Source of the DNA: JAEUPI01 sp963814435
Lineage (GTDB): Bacteria > Pseudomonadota > Gammaproteobacteria > Burkholderiales > Burkholderiaceae_C
NCBI GenBank assembly: GCA_963814435.1
Contig: CAWFCV010000028.1
Coordinates: 540,757-604,756, forward strand
DNA length: 64,000 bases
Reading direction: 5' to 3'
The notes below the pieces were generated by a model that saw only the letters and a program-made list of their open reading frames with translations, was not told the origin of the DNA and ran no database searches. The first letter of the stretch is position 1. Each line of letters begins with the position of its first letter. Below are positions 55,063 through 64,000 of this stretch, in pieces. The translations under genes were made by a program, and so were the position numbers.

Positions 55063-56152
55063 TCAGGCCACGTGCACCGGCACGCGCGGTGCCAACGCGC
55101 ACATCAGTTCGTAGCCCACTGTGCCGGCCGACCGCGCGACCTCGTCGATCGGTAGCCGGTGGCCATGTGGGCCGCGCCCCCACAGCGTGACCTCGCTGCC
55201 GGGCTGCGCGGCCGGCACGGGTGTCAGGTCGACGGCGAGCATGTCCATCGAGACGCGTCCCACCGTGCGGCAGCGCACGCCGTCCACCAGCACCGGCGTG
55301 CCGCTGGGCGCCACGCGCGGATAGCCGTCGGCATAACCGCAGGCGACCACGCCGACGCGCATCGGCCGCTCGGCCACGAAGCTGCTGCCGTAGCCGACGG
55401 TGGCGCCGGGCTGCAGCGTCTGCGTGGCGATCAGCTGCGCGCGCAACGTCATCGTGGGCTCGAGCTTCCAGTGTGCGATGTCGTGCGCCGGGTGGTCGGG
55501 GGCGCTGCCGTAGATCATGATGCCCGGGCGCACCCAGTCGGCCGCGGTGGCGGCGGCGTGCCGCAGCAGGGCCGCGCTGTTGGCCAGCGTGCGCTCGCCG
55601 GGCAGGCCGGCGCTGGCAAGCTCGAATCCGTCCAGCTGAGCCGCCACGCCGGCCGCGCCGTCGGCATCGGCAAAGTGCGTCATCAGCGAGATCTCATCCA
55701 CCTGGGGCAACGCGTTCAGGCGCGCCCAGGCGCTGCGGTAGGCCTGCGACCTCGAAGCCGAGGCGGTTCATGCCGCTGTTGAGCTTGAGGAACACGCGGT
55801 GCGGCTGGTGCGTCTTGTGCGCGGCGAGCCAGTCGATCTGCGCCTCGCGGTGCACGGTGTGCCACAGGTTCAGACGCGAACACCACTCGAGGTCGCGCGC
55901 CTCGAAAGCCCCCTCCAGCAGCAGCACCGGCCCGCGCCAGCCCAACCGGCGGATGCGCTCGGCCTCGTCCAGATCGAGCAACGCGAAGCCGTCGGCGCCG
56001 CGCAGCGGCTCGTACACCCGCTCGATGCCGTGGCCGTAGGCATTGGCCTTGACCACCGCCCACACCCGCGCCCCGCCGCCGGCGGCGCGGGCGCGCGCCA
56101 GGTTGTGCGCCAGCGCGTCGGCGTGGATCAGAGCTTCGATCGGACGCGGCAT
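55063..56152 (-). CDS. alr: alanine racemase (one frameshift)
   Basis: About 362 residues when corrected. It has the PLP lysine in VWAVVKANAYGHG, RVFLKLNSGMNRLGF, and the second-half motifs TVGYGSSFV, VDGVRCRTVGRVSMDMLAVDL and VTLWGRGPHG. It supplies D-alanine for peptidoglycan. One inserted base near 55742 shifts the frame after GFEVAG; correction gives AYRSAWARLNALPQVDE. As an essential gene (if the only alr), this supports sequencing error rather than inactivation. Confidence 0.88.
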
Positions 56153-56319
56153 GGCGCGCGGTCGTTCCTCGGTTCGAGGGGCAGGGGATTCCCCCGGTTC
56201 GATTCTGCCAGCGCCATGGGCGGCGGGAACGTGCGCAGTGCGCATGCTATAACGCGCCGCACCTGGCCGAGGCGCCTTCTTCGAGCGCCGGCCGCGCTGG
56301 GGCGCCGCACGCGAAGCGA

Positions 56320-57598
56320 ATGAAAAGAGGCTTCTACACCATCATGTCGGCGCAGTTCTTCAGCTCGCTGGCCGACAACGCATTGCTGGTTGGTGCCATC
56401 GAGCTGCTGAAGAGCTCGCAGGCGCCGGCGTGGCAGGTGCCGGCGCTGACGCCGATGTTCGCGCTGTTCTATGTGATCCTGGCGCCGCTGGTCGGCGCGT
56501 TCTCCGACGCCGTGCCGAAGGGCAAGGTGATGTTCGTCTCGAACACCATCAAGGTCGTCGGCTGCCTGCTGATGCTGTTCGGTGGCCACCCGTTGATGGC
56601 CTATGCGGTGGTGGGGCTCGGCGCGGCGGCGTATTCGCCGGCCAAGTACGGCATCCTCACCGAGCTGCTGCCGCCGTCGCAACTGGTCAAGGCCAACGGC
56701 TGGATCGAAGGTCTGACGATCGCCTCGATCATCCTCGGCGTGCTGCTCGGCGGCCAGCTCGTCGGTCCGCGCATCGCGCCGATGCTGCTGGGCTTCGACC
56801 TCCCACTCTTCGACACCGGCGTCGACTCGCCGCCCGAAGCCGCGATCAGCGCGATCGTGCTGCTGTACGTGGTGGCGGCGATCTTCAACTTGTACATCCC
56901 GCGCACCGAGGCGCCGCTGCAGCCGCTGACGAGCAATGTGGGCGAGCTGGTGCGCGACTTCAGCCAGTGCAACGCGCGGCTGTGGGCCGACAAGCTCGGC
57001 CAGATCTCGCTGGCCACGACCACCTTGTTCTGGGGCGTGTCGGGCAACCTGCGCGTGATCGTGTTCGCCTGGGCCGCAGCCGCGCTCGGCTACGGCACGA
57101 CCCAGGCCTCGTCGCTGGTCGGCGTGGTGGCCATCGGCACCGCGGTCGGCGCGGTGCTGGCGTCGTGGCTGATGCGCCTGGACAAGGCCACCTCGGTGAT
57201 TCCGCTGGGCATGGCGATGGGGCTGCTGGTGATCGGGTTGAACTTCATCCGCGACGCCTGGATCGCCGCGCCGTTTCTGGTGGTCCTGGGCGCGATCGGC
57301 GGCTTTCTGGTGGTGCCGATGAACGCGCTGCTGCAGCACCGCGGCCACAACCTGATGGGCGCCGGCCGGTCGATCGCCGTGCAGAACTTCAACGAGCAGG
57401 CGGCGATCCTCGGCCTCGGGCGCGTTCTACACCGGCATGACCAAGCTCGGTCTGTCGGCCTTCGGCGCGATCGCCATCTTCGGCGTCGTCGTCGCCGGCA
57501 CGATGTGGTGGATCCGCGGCTGGCACCGCAGCAACTGCGTGCGCCACCGCGACGAAGTCGAGCGGCTGCTGGCGATCGCCCGCTCCGACCGGCACTGA
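56320..57598 (+). CDS. lplT: lysophospholipid transporter LplT (one frameshift)
   Basis: MFS-fold protein of about 425 residues: FYTIMSAQFFSSLADNALLVGAIELL, APLVGAFSDAVPKGKVMFVSN, SPAKYGILTELLPPSQLVKANGW and VPMNALLQHRGHNLMGAGRSIAVQNFNEQ are diagnostic. It flips lysophospholipids inwards across the inner membrane. One extra base near 57420 shifts the frame; the corrected end is AFYTGMTKLG...RSDRH with stop at 57596-57598. Divergent from alr. Confidence 0.88.
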
Positions 57599-57631
57599 CG
57601 CGCGTGCGGCGCAGGACGACCCTCCGCACCG

Positions 57632-58505
57632 ATGGACACGCTCCGAGAACACGCGCTGGGCAGCGCCGGCGCTGGTGTTCAACGCGTTCACCTGGGGCGT
57701 GTCGTGGTGGCCGTTTCGCGCACTGCAGGAACGCGGATTGCATCCGCTGTGGGCCACGGCCTTCACCTACGCGATCGCCTGCGTGGCGCTGGCCATCTGG
57801 CGTCCGGCGGCGGTGCGCGAGTTGCTGCGCACGCCCAGCCTGTGGATCCTGGTGCTGGCCTCGGGTTGCACCAATGCCGCCTTCAACTGGGGCGTGACGA
57901 TCGGCGACGTGGTGCGCGTCGTGCTGCTGTTCTACCTGATGCCGCTGTGGGCGCTGCTGCTCGCGCGAGCGCTGCTCGCCGAAGCGCTGGGTGCGAAAGC
58001 CGCGCTGCGCGTCGCGCTGGCGTTCGCCGGCGCGCTGGTCGTGTTGTGGCCCGAGGCCGGCGGCTGGCCGCTGCCGCGGCAGTTGTCCGACTGGCTCGGT
58101 GTGGCAGGGGGCTTCAGCTTCGCGCTCAACAACGTGATGCTGCGCCATCAGGCCCACCGCGGCGAGGTGGCGCGTGCGCTGGCGATGTTCTTCGGCGGTG
58201 CGGCGGTCGCGACCGGTCTGGCGCTGGCACTGGCCGTGGCGCCGCCGGCCAGCGCCGCGCTGGCGACGTGGTTGCCCGGTGCGATGGTGCTGGCGCTGTG
58301 GTTCATGTCGTCGAATCTGGCGCTGCAGTACGGCGCGTCGCGCCTTCGCGCCAGCACCACCGCGGTGGTGATGGTCAGCGAGGTGTTGTTTGCCAGCGTG
58401 TCGGCCATTGCGCTGGGGGCTGGCCTGCTCGACGCACGCGTGGCGTTCGGCGGTGTGCTGATCCTGTTGGCCGCGCTGATGGCGGCTTGGGGCGAGCGCG
58501 ACTAG
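57632..58505 (+). CDS. EamA/DMT-family transporter (probable frameshift at the start)
   Basis: Ten-helix EamA transporter, about 290 residues: NAFTWGVSWWPFRALQERGLHP, ASGCTNAAFNWGVTIGDVVRVVLLFYLMPLW, and ALWFMSSNLALQYGASRLRAST. The ATG at 57632 is in another frame; one extra base near 57641 would join it to the body. Otherwise translation may start at GTG 57675. Substrate unknown. Its closest neighbour is lplT, 33 bases upstream. Confidence 0.8.
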
Positions 58506-58508
58506 GCC

Positions 58509-59406
58509 CTAGCGGGCGTGCCGGCGGGTCCGCGCTGCGCCCGAGCGCAGTCGCGCGACCACGCCGGCGAGTTCGTCGGCCACCAGCGGCTTGCCGAGAT
58601 ACGCGTCGCAGCCCGCCAGATGGCCGCGCACGCGGTCGGTGGCGCTGGTATGGGCCGAGACCATCGCAACGATGGGCGCAACGCCGTCGCGGCGCTTGAT
58701 GTACTGGCACAAGCGCGAGGCCGTCGAGCTTGCTGCCCTCGCCCAGTTCGACGTCGAGAAACACCAGTGGGTAGGCATGGCGCGCAAGCTGCTCCAGCGC
58801 GGCGTCGCTGTCGCGCACGCCGCGCGCCCGAACGCCGAGCGCGGCCAGGCGTTGTTCGAGGAAGCGCAGTGCGATTTCGCTGTCGTCGACGATCAGCGCA
58901 TCGAACCCGCTGCCGGGATCGTTGCGCGTGTCGTGCGCTGCCTCGAGCCGGTCTGGAAACAGATTGGCCAGTTCGGACAACTGCGACGGCGCGTGCAGCG
59001 ACGCGGGCTCGGTGCGCGGGCCGCCCACCGCGGTGCCGGGCAGCTCGCGGTCGCCGTGGCTGTCGGTGTGGCGCGTTGCGGGTGCCACCGCGGGCAGGTT
59101 CATCAGCAAGGCGCAGTCGAGCTCGCGCAGCACGTGCAGCGCGTCGATCGGACGCGGCAGGCGGGCCAGCGCCGCAGCAGGGGCATGGCTGCCGATGAAC
59201 AAGGTCTGCGCGACACGGTCGGCGCTCGCCACCTGCGCGACGGCGCCGCGTGCATCGGCATCGACCACCAGGAAGCGTGCCCGCTCGGGCTGGTCGACGA
59301 GCTCGTAGGCCGGCGTGCGCTGCCGCGCCAGCCGGAACTGCGCCGACAGCGCCTGACGCTCGAAGTCGCTGAAGCCGAGCAGACAAACGGCGTGGGGGGC
59401 GGGCAT
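58509..59406 (-). CDS. response-regulator-like protein (one frameshift)
   Basis: About 298 residues when corrected. The C-terminal CheY-like receiver has DALIVDDSEIALRFLEQRL, phospho-acceptor Asp in PLVFLDVELGEGSKLDGLAL, and the lysine in CDAYLGKPLVADEL. The N-terminal half (MPAPHAVCLLGFSDFERQAL...) resembles a degenerate receiver-like domain without clear acid residues. No DNA-binding domain is present. One extra base near 58712 shifts the frame within the receiver. Partner kinase not visible. Confidence 0.75.
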
Positions 59407-59532
59407 GGCGTGGCGGCGATCTCTGGGGTACTGCCGCATCCTCGACGCACGGCAGGACAGCGTCAATCCTGCATCCGACTGTGCGCCGGGGATAACATCA
59501 CGGTGCCGCGTGCTGCGGGGTGGGAGATTGTC

Positions 59533-60025
59533 ATGAAGGGCGCCGACGTGTGGGGATTCGAGGCCCAGTCCATCGATGGCAAGCCGGTCAAGCTGAGCCA
59601 GCACAAGGGCCAGGTGCTGCTGATCGTCAACACCGCCAGCCAGTGCGGCTTCACGCCGCAGTTCGATGGCCTGGAGGCGCTGTGGCAGAGCCTACCGGGA
59701 CCAGGGCCTGGTCGTGCTGGGCTTTCCCAGCAATGAATTCGGTGCGCAGGATCCCGGCAGCAACGACGAGATCGCGTCGTTCTGCCGCATGAACTTCGGC
59801 GTCACGTTTCCGATGATGGCCAAGATCGAGGTCAACGGCGGCGCCGCGCACCCGCTGTATCGATGGCTCACCCGCGAGGCGCCCGGGCTGCTGGGCAGCA
59901 CCGGCATCAAGTGGAACTTCACCAAGTTCCTGGTCGGCCGCGACGGCAAGACGATCAAGCGCTATGCGCCGCAGGACGAGCCGTCCAAACTGACCAAGGA
60001 CATCGAGGCGGCACTGGCGGCCTGA
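59533..60025 (+). CDS. glutathione peroxidase family protein (one frameshift)
   Basis: About 163 residues when corrected. Catalytic cysteine in NTASQCGFTPQ, the GFPSNEFGAQDPGS segment, and the tryptophan/asparagine motif IKWNFTKFLVGRDG. It reduces hydroperoxides using thioredoxin or glutathione. One extra C near 59692 (AGC-C-TAC) breaks the frame between LEALWQS and YRDQGLVVLGF. No signal peptide. Confidence 0.88.
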
Positions 60026-60200
60026 GCCAGGCCTATCTGCTGCGCGCGGTGGCGCGGCGTTTCGAGCGCTTTGCCGGCCGCGAGTGCATTCAGGATTCGC
60101 TGGCGCGGCCCGATCGCATCCGCACGCGCGCTGGATGCAGCGGCTCGGTGATGAAGCCCCGCCGGCGCACGGATAATCAGGCTTCACGACGGAGCCATCC

Positions 60201-61394
60201 ATGTTCGAGCATGTCGAGCCCTATGCGGGCGACCCGATCTTCGCGCTGGTCGACGCCTTTCATGCGGACCCGCGGCCGCACAAGGTGAACCTGTCGATCG
60301 GCATCTACTTCGACGAAGACGGACGCCTGCCGGTGCTGCCGAGCGTGCGCGAGGCGGAGGCGCGGATGCTGGCGGCCGGCGGGCCGAAGCCGTACCTGCC
60401 GATGGAAGGCGCCGCCGACGCGCGACGCGCCGTGCAGGCGCTGCTGTTCGGTCCGCAGCACGAGGCGCTGGCCTCGGGCCGCGTGGCCACCATCCAGTCG
60501 GTGGGTTCCAGCGGCGGCCTGAAGGTCGGCGCCGACTTCCTGAAGCGCTGGTTTCCGGGCAGCGAGGTCTGGATCAGCGACCCGAGCTGGGACAACCACC
60601 GCTCGATGTTCGAGGGCAGCGGTTTCACCGTGAAGGCCTATCCGTACTACGACGCGGCGACCGGTGGCGTGCGTTTCGACGCGATGCTCGCCGCGATCGA
60701 GCGGCTGCCCGCGCGCACGGTCGTGCTGCTGCACGCCTGCTGCCACAACCCCACCGGCGTGGACCTCAGCACGGCGCAATGGGACCGCTTGATCCCGCTG
60801 CTGAAGCGCCGCGAGCTGATCCCGTATCTCGACCTGGCCTACCAGGGCTTCGGCGACGGGCTCGAGCAGGACGCCTATGCGGTGCGCGCGATGGCCGCCA
60901 GCGGCATGGCGTTCATCGTGGCCAATTCATTCTCGAAGAGCATGAGCGTCTACGGCGAACGCTGCGGCGCGTTGTCGGTCGTGTGTGCCACGGCGCCTGA
61001 AGCCGATCTGGTGCTCGGGCAATTGAAGCTGACGGTGCGCCGCATCTATTCGAGCCCGGCCATTCACAGCGCCGGCATCGTGGCACTGGTGCTCGGCGAG
61101 CCGAAGCTGCGGGCGATGTGGGAGGTGGAGGTCGGCCAGATGCGCGAGCGCATCCTGGCGATGCGCAAGGCCTTGCATGCGGTGCTCAGCGCGCGCGTGC
61201 CCGGTCGCGACTTCGGCTACCTGCTGACGCAGCGCGGCATGTTCAGCTACACCGGCCTGAGCGCCGCGCAGGTCGACCGGCTGCGCGAGGAATACGCGGT
61301 CTACCTGATCCGCTCGGGCCGCATGTGCGTTGCCGGGCTCAACCATGGCAACGTGGAACGCACGGCACAGGCGATGGCCGCGGTGATGACCTAG
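60201..61394 (+). CDS. tyrB: aromatic amino acid aminotransferase
   Basis: 397 residues, class I PLP aminotransferase: MFEHVEPYAGDPIF, KVNLSIGIYFDEDGRLPVL, CCHNPTGVDLS, PLP-binding lysine in IVANSFSKSMSVYGERCG, substrate-carboxylate arginine in LIRSGRMCVAG. The sequence fits the TyrB/AspC family; aromatic specificity is inferred. It ends convergently with the LysR gene with a four-base overlap. Confidence 0.9.
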   Translation: MFEHVEPYAGDPIFALVDAFHADPRPHKVNLSIGIYFDEDGRLPVLPSVREAEARMLAAGGPKPYLPMEGAADARRAVQALLFGPQHEALASGRVATIQSVGSSGGLKVGADFLKRWFPGSEVWISDPSWDNHRSMFEGSGFTVKAYPYYDAATGGVRFDAMLAAIERLPARTVVLLHACCHNPTGVDLSTAQWDRLIPLLKRRELIPYLDLAYQGFGDGLEQDAYAVRAMAASGMAFIVANSFSKSMSVYGERCGALSVVCATAPEADLVLGQLKLTVRRIYSSPAIHSAGIVALVLGEPKLRAMWEVEVGQMRERILAMRKALHAVLSARVPGRDFGYLLTQRGMFSYTGLSAAQVDRLREEYAVYLIRSGRMCVAGLNHGNVERTAQAMAAVMT

Positions 61395-62353
61395 CCAGGC
61401 ATCTGCGCCCGGCGCGCGGCGTCGTCGATCACGCTGCGCAGCCATCGGTGCGCCGCGTCGTTGTCGCGGCGCAGGTGCCAGAGCATCTCGACGTGCACGG
61501 CGCCGGGGTCGAACGGCAGTTCGCGCGTCACCAGGTCGCCCTTGGTGCCGGTGGCCTCGAGGAACATCAGCGGCAGCACGGTCAGCAGGTTCGACTGGGT
61601 GACCACCCGCCCGGCGGCGAAGAATTGGTTGACCGTCAGCACGACGCGACGGCGCCGGCCGATGTCGGCCAGCGCGCGGTCCACCAGGCCCTGCGGACGA
61701 CCGGAGAAGCTCACCAGGAGGTGGTGGGCGCCGCAGTAGGCATCCAGCGTCAGCCGCTGGCGCGCCAACGGATGCCCGCGCCGCATCACGCACACGTAGC
61801 GGGTGTCGTACAGGCGGGCATGACGCAGCGTGGCGTCGTCACCCTGCGTGACCAGCGCGGCGATCAGGTCCGGAAAGTGGCCGACCGCGAGATCGGCGTC
61901 GCCCCGTTCGAGCAACTGGCGCGGGTCTCGCGTCAGCAGCGGCATCAGGCGCAGGTTGACCAGCGCCTGCGCGGCCTCGATGGCCTGCACCATCGCGGGG
62001 GCGAGCAGCGCCGCAGTGGCATCGGCCATCGTGATGCGGAAGTTCACAGCGTCGCTGCGCGGGTCGAAGGCGCCGGGGGCCAGCGACTTCTGCAAGGTCG
62101 TGAGCGCGTTGCGCACCTGCGGCCACAGCGCCTGGGCGCGCAGTGTGGGCTTCATGCCGCTGGCCGTGCGGGTGAACAGCTGTTCGCCCAGCGCCTCGTG
62201 CAGGCGCTTCAACGCATGGCTGGCAGCCGGTTGCGTCATCGCCAACACGCCGGCGGCACGCGTCAGGCTGCCCTCGGCCATCACCGAGTCGAACACCCGC
62301 AGCAGGTTCAGATCGAGGGTGCGGAAATTGGGCGCGCTGCGCGACACAGTCAT
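61391..62353 (-). CDS. LysR-family transcriptional regulator
   Basis: 320 residues: helix-turn-helix at about 17-75 (NLLRVFDSVMAEGSLTRAAGVLAMTQPAASHALKRL), then a periplasmic-binding-like effector domain (FRITMADATAALLAPAMV, CVMRRGHPLARQRLTLDAY, LLTVLPLMFLE). It resembles NodD/LinR-type LysR proteins. A T/A-rich inverted repeat AAGCT-N8-AGCTT (62354-62371) lies right before its start codon and may be an autoregulatory site. Target genes are not known; a small gene diverges from it. Confidence 0.9.
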   Translation of the reverse strand: MTVSRSAPNFRTLDLNLLRVFDSVMAEGSLTRAAGVLAMTQPAASHALKRLHEALGEQLFTRTASGMKPTLRAQALWPQVRNALTTLQKSLAPGAFDPRSDAVNFRITMADATAALLAPAMVQAIEAAQALVNLRLMPLLTRDPRQLLERGDADLAVGHFPDLIAALVTQGDDATLRHARLYDTRYVCVMRRGHPLARQRLTLDAYCGAHHLLVSFSGRPQGLVDRALADIGRRRRVVLTVNQFFAAGRVVTQSNLLTVLPLMFLEATGTKGDLVTRELPFDPGAVHVEMLWHLRRDNDAAHRWLRSVIDDAARRAQMPG

Positions 62354-62460
62354 AAGCTACGTTTATAGCTTGGATAAACAATCTTCAGTTGCGTGTACTA
62401 AGTGATTACCCTAATCTGCAGGCACCGGAGAAAGCAAACCGGTCGTTCGGGAGATCCAAC

Positions 62461-62709
62461 ATGACAACACTCAACATCGTCCATCTGGCCCCTGTGACCG
62501 TGCCGCGCGGCGCAGTCTGGGCCGCCCAGGCCGCCGTCGCATTGCGCGACGCGGTGCAGCGTCTGTTCAGCCGCCCCGCGGAAACGCCGCGCTCGCGTGC
62601 CGAAGCCGCCGAGGCACTGCGCCACTACGCGCTGAGCATCCAGCAGTCCGATCCTGGGTTGGCGGCCGACCTGTACGCCGCTGCCGACCGCCACGACCTG
62701 CAAGGCTGA
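62461..62709 (+). CDS. small conserved hypothetical protein
   Basis: 82 residues from ATG 62461 (after GGAGATCC). Predicted helical, Ala-rich, with LRDAVQRLFSRPAETPRSRAE and ALSIQQSDPGLAADLYAAADRHDLQG. No signal peptide or metal site. Similar small proteins occur in other Burkholderiales near LysR genes; no function is known. Transcribed divergently from the LysR gene. Confidence 0.65.
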   Translation: MTTLNIVHLAPVTVPRGAVWAAQAAVALRDAVQRLFSRPAETPRSRAEAAEALRHYALSIQQSDPGLAADLYAAADRHDLQG

Positions 62710-62727
62710 ACGGCCTCGAGCGCGGCC

Positions 62728-63486
62728 TCAGATGCAGCGGCCGCCGTCGACTTCCATCGCCACGCCGGTGATCATCGAGGCCTCGTCGCTGCACAGATAG
62801 CACGCGGCGTTGCCCAGATCCTCCGGCGTCGAAAAGCGCCCGATCGGAATCGTGCTCAGGAACTTGGCGCGCATCTCGGGCGTGTCCTCGCCCATGAACG
62901 ACTTCAGCAGCGGCGTCTCGCCGGCCACCGGGTTGAGCGCCACCACGCGGATGCCGAACGGCGCCAGTTCCACCGCATTGGCGCGCGTGGCGGTGATCAC
63001 CCAGCCCTTGCTGGCGTTGTACCAACCCAGGCGCGGCCGCGGGCTCACGCCGGCGGTCGAGGCCATGTTCAGCACCACGCCGCGAATGCCCCTTGCGTCG
63101 GGTGCATTGGCCTTCAGACGCGGCACCACCTCGCGCATCGCAAGGTAGATCGCCTTCATGTTGACCGCGACGATGCGGTCGAAATCGGCTTCGCTCACCT
63201 GCTCCAGCGGCTGCGGCAGGTGCGTGACGCCGGCGTTGTTGACCAGGATGTCCAGCCCGCCCAGGCGCTGCACCGCAGCCTGCGCCATCGCGTGCACATC
63301 GGCCGCCACGGCCACGTCGGTGCGGATCCAGTGCGCGCCGGTGGCTTCGGCCACCCGCCGGGCCGCGGCCTCGTCACGGTCGGCGATCAGCACCCTGGCG
63401 CCTTCGGTGGCGAACTTGCGCACGATGCCTTCGCCGAAGCCCGAGCCGCCACCGGTGACGATGGCGCGCTTGTCCTTGAGTCGCAT
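62728..63486 (-). CDS. SDR-family oxidoreductase
   Basis: 252 residues, classical short-chain dehydrogenase/reductase: cofactor motif VTGGGSGFGEGIVRKF, NNAGVTHLPQ, catalytic Ser-Tyr-Lys in NMASTAGVSPRPRLGWYNASKGW, and MITGVAMEVDGGRC at the C-terminus. It uses NAD(P)H on an unknown alcohol or ketone. Directly downstream of a LivF-type ABC ATPase gene (25 bases), so the substrate may be imported by that transporter. Confidence 0.9.
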   Translation of the reverse strand: MRLKDKRAIVTGGGSGFGEGIVRKFATEGARVLIADRDEAAARRVAEATGAHWIRTDVAVAADVHAMAQAAVQRLGGLDILVNNAGVTHLPQPLEQVSEADFDRIVAVNMKAIYLAMREVVPRLKANAPDARGIRGVVLNMASTAGVSPRPRLGWYNASKGWVITATRANAVELAPFGIRVVALNPVAGETPLLKSFMGEDTPEMRAKFLSTIPIGRFSTPEDLGNAACYLCSDEASMITGVAMEVDGGRCI

Positions 63487-63510
63487 GGAAGGCCTCCTGT
63501 GGGTTCGATG

Positions 63511-64000
63511 TCAGACACCGAGGTAACGGTGCCACAGCTCGCGGTCGGCGTCGAGCGCCTCGGAGCTGCCGCTCCAGGCCACGCGCCCTTTCTCGATGAT
63601 GACGTGCCAGTCGGCCAGGTGGATCAACCGCTGCACGTACTTGTCGATCACCAGGATCGCCTGGCCGGCCTGCCGCAACGCAGCCAGCGCGCGCCAGATC
63701 TCCTCGCGCACCAGCGGCGCCAGGCCTTCGGTGGCTTCGTCGAGGATCAGCAGGCGCGGGTTCGTCACCAGCGCGCGCCCGATCGCGAGCATCTGCTGCT
63801 CGCCGCCGGACAGCTGGTGGCCCAGGTGGCCACGCCGTTCGGCCAGGCGCGGGAACAACTCGAACACCCGCGCCGATTGCCAGGCCGTGGCGCCGTCGGC
63901 ACCCGGGCGGGTGAAGGCGCTCAGGTGTTCGAGCACGCTCAGGTTCGGGTACACCTGCCGGCCCTCCGGCACCAGCGCGACGCCGCGGCGCGCGATCCGA
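63511..64000 (-). CDS. livF: branched-chain amino-acid-type ABC transporter ATPase, 5'-truncated
   Basis: C-terminal 160 residues of a LivF-like ATPase; the start lies beyond base 64000. Present are VALVPEGRQVYPNLSVLEHL, signature LSGGEQQMLAIGRAL, Walker B LLILDEATEGLAP, and the H-loop region ending with DKYVQRLIHLADWHVIIEKGRV. The last residues, WHRYLGV, are typical. Walker A is outside the window. Probably the last gene of a liv-type operon. Confidence 0.88.
   Translation of the reverse strand, partial: RIARRGVALVPEGRQVYPNLSVLEHLSAFTRPGADGATAWQSARVFELFPRLAERRGHLGHQLSGGEQQMLAIGRALVTNPRLLILDEATEGLAPLVREEIWRALAALRQAGQAILVIDKYVQRLIHLADWHVIIEKGRVAWSGSSEALDADRELWHRYLGV

Overview
The window is GC-rich DNA with dense, mostly operonic genes. 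It looks like a chromosomal segment of a metabolically versatile betaproteobacterium of the order Burkholderiales (Rubrivivax/Leptothrix-like). This rests on gene content (box benzoyl-CoA pathway with a BoxR regulator, ANTAR-controlled nitrate assimilation, TRAP transport), on codon use, and on a C/G-rich intergenic repeat around a CCCCCTCGAGGGGG core. The genus is an inference.

Layout. 1-5.3 kb is a sulfur module beside a CbbR-like regulator: flavocytochrome c sulfide dehydrogenase (fccAB), a diheme cytochrome c4, and tusA-dsrE2-yeeE. 5.4-6.8 kb is a beta-lactamase-fold serine hydrolase. 6.9-12.7 kb is the aerobic benzoyl-CoA (box) pathway: boxR, boxC, boxB, boxA. 13-17.7 kb holds a DUF418 membrane protein, tRNA-Arg(CCG), a membrane-anchored cytochrome c5, an alpha/beta hydrolase, an NTF2-like protein and a purU fragment fused to anti-sigma-like sequence. 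17.7-19.1 kb is an ECF sigma/anti-sigma pair. 19.1-20.3 kb is a TPR-methyltransferase.

20.5-30.4 kb is assimilatory nitrate reduction: an ANTAR regulator, a leader with a hairpin and an intrinsic terminator, nrtABD-type transporter, nirB, nirD and nasA. 30.6-34.6 kb is an electron-transfer module: octaheme cytochrome c, cytochrome b, monoheme cytochrome c and a triple-rhodanese protein. An FNR-like box lies upstream. 36.3-46.8 kb is a catabolic locus: FCD-type GntR, arylmalonate-decarboxylase-like protein, hydantoinase, a cysteine-free racemase homologue, a TRAP transporter, an amidase, a hydratase and a class V aminotransferase. 46.9-64 kb is mainly housekeeping: ilvE, YegD-like Hsp70, radA, EamA transporters, subtilase, arfB, alr, lplT, gpx, an aromatic aminotransferase, LysR, SDR and a livF fragment.

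Sequence quality shapes the annotation. At least fourteen otherwise conserved genes carry about thirty single-base indels, nearly all of them insertions. They cluster in the fcc/dsrE2/yeeE, nrtD/nirB and octaheme-cytochrome regions. Frame-corrected products keep all their motifs, so sequencing error is more likely than decay. These genes are annotated over their full extent with the break points given.

The most interesting items are: a 13-bp element shared by the boxR and boxC promoters; the purU/rskA chimera with a 147-bp inverted duplication at about 90% identity; the octaheme/cyt b/cyt c/rhodanese module with its FNR-like box; the nitrate leader; a decayed duplicate of the nasA start; and the hydantoin-type cluster with a racemase that lacks both catalytic cysteines.
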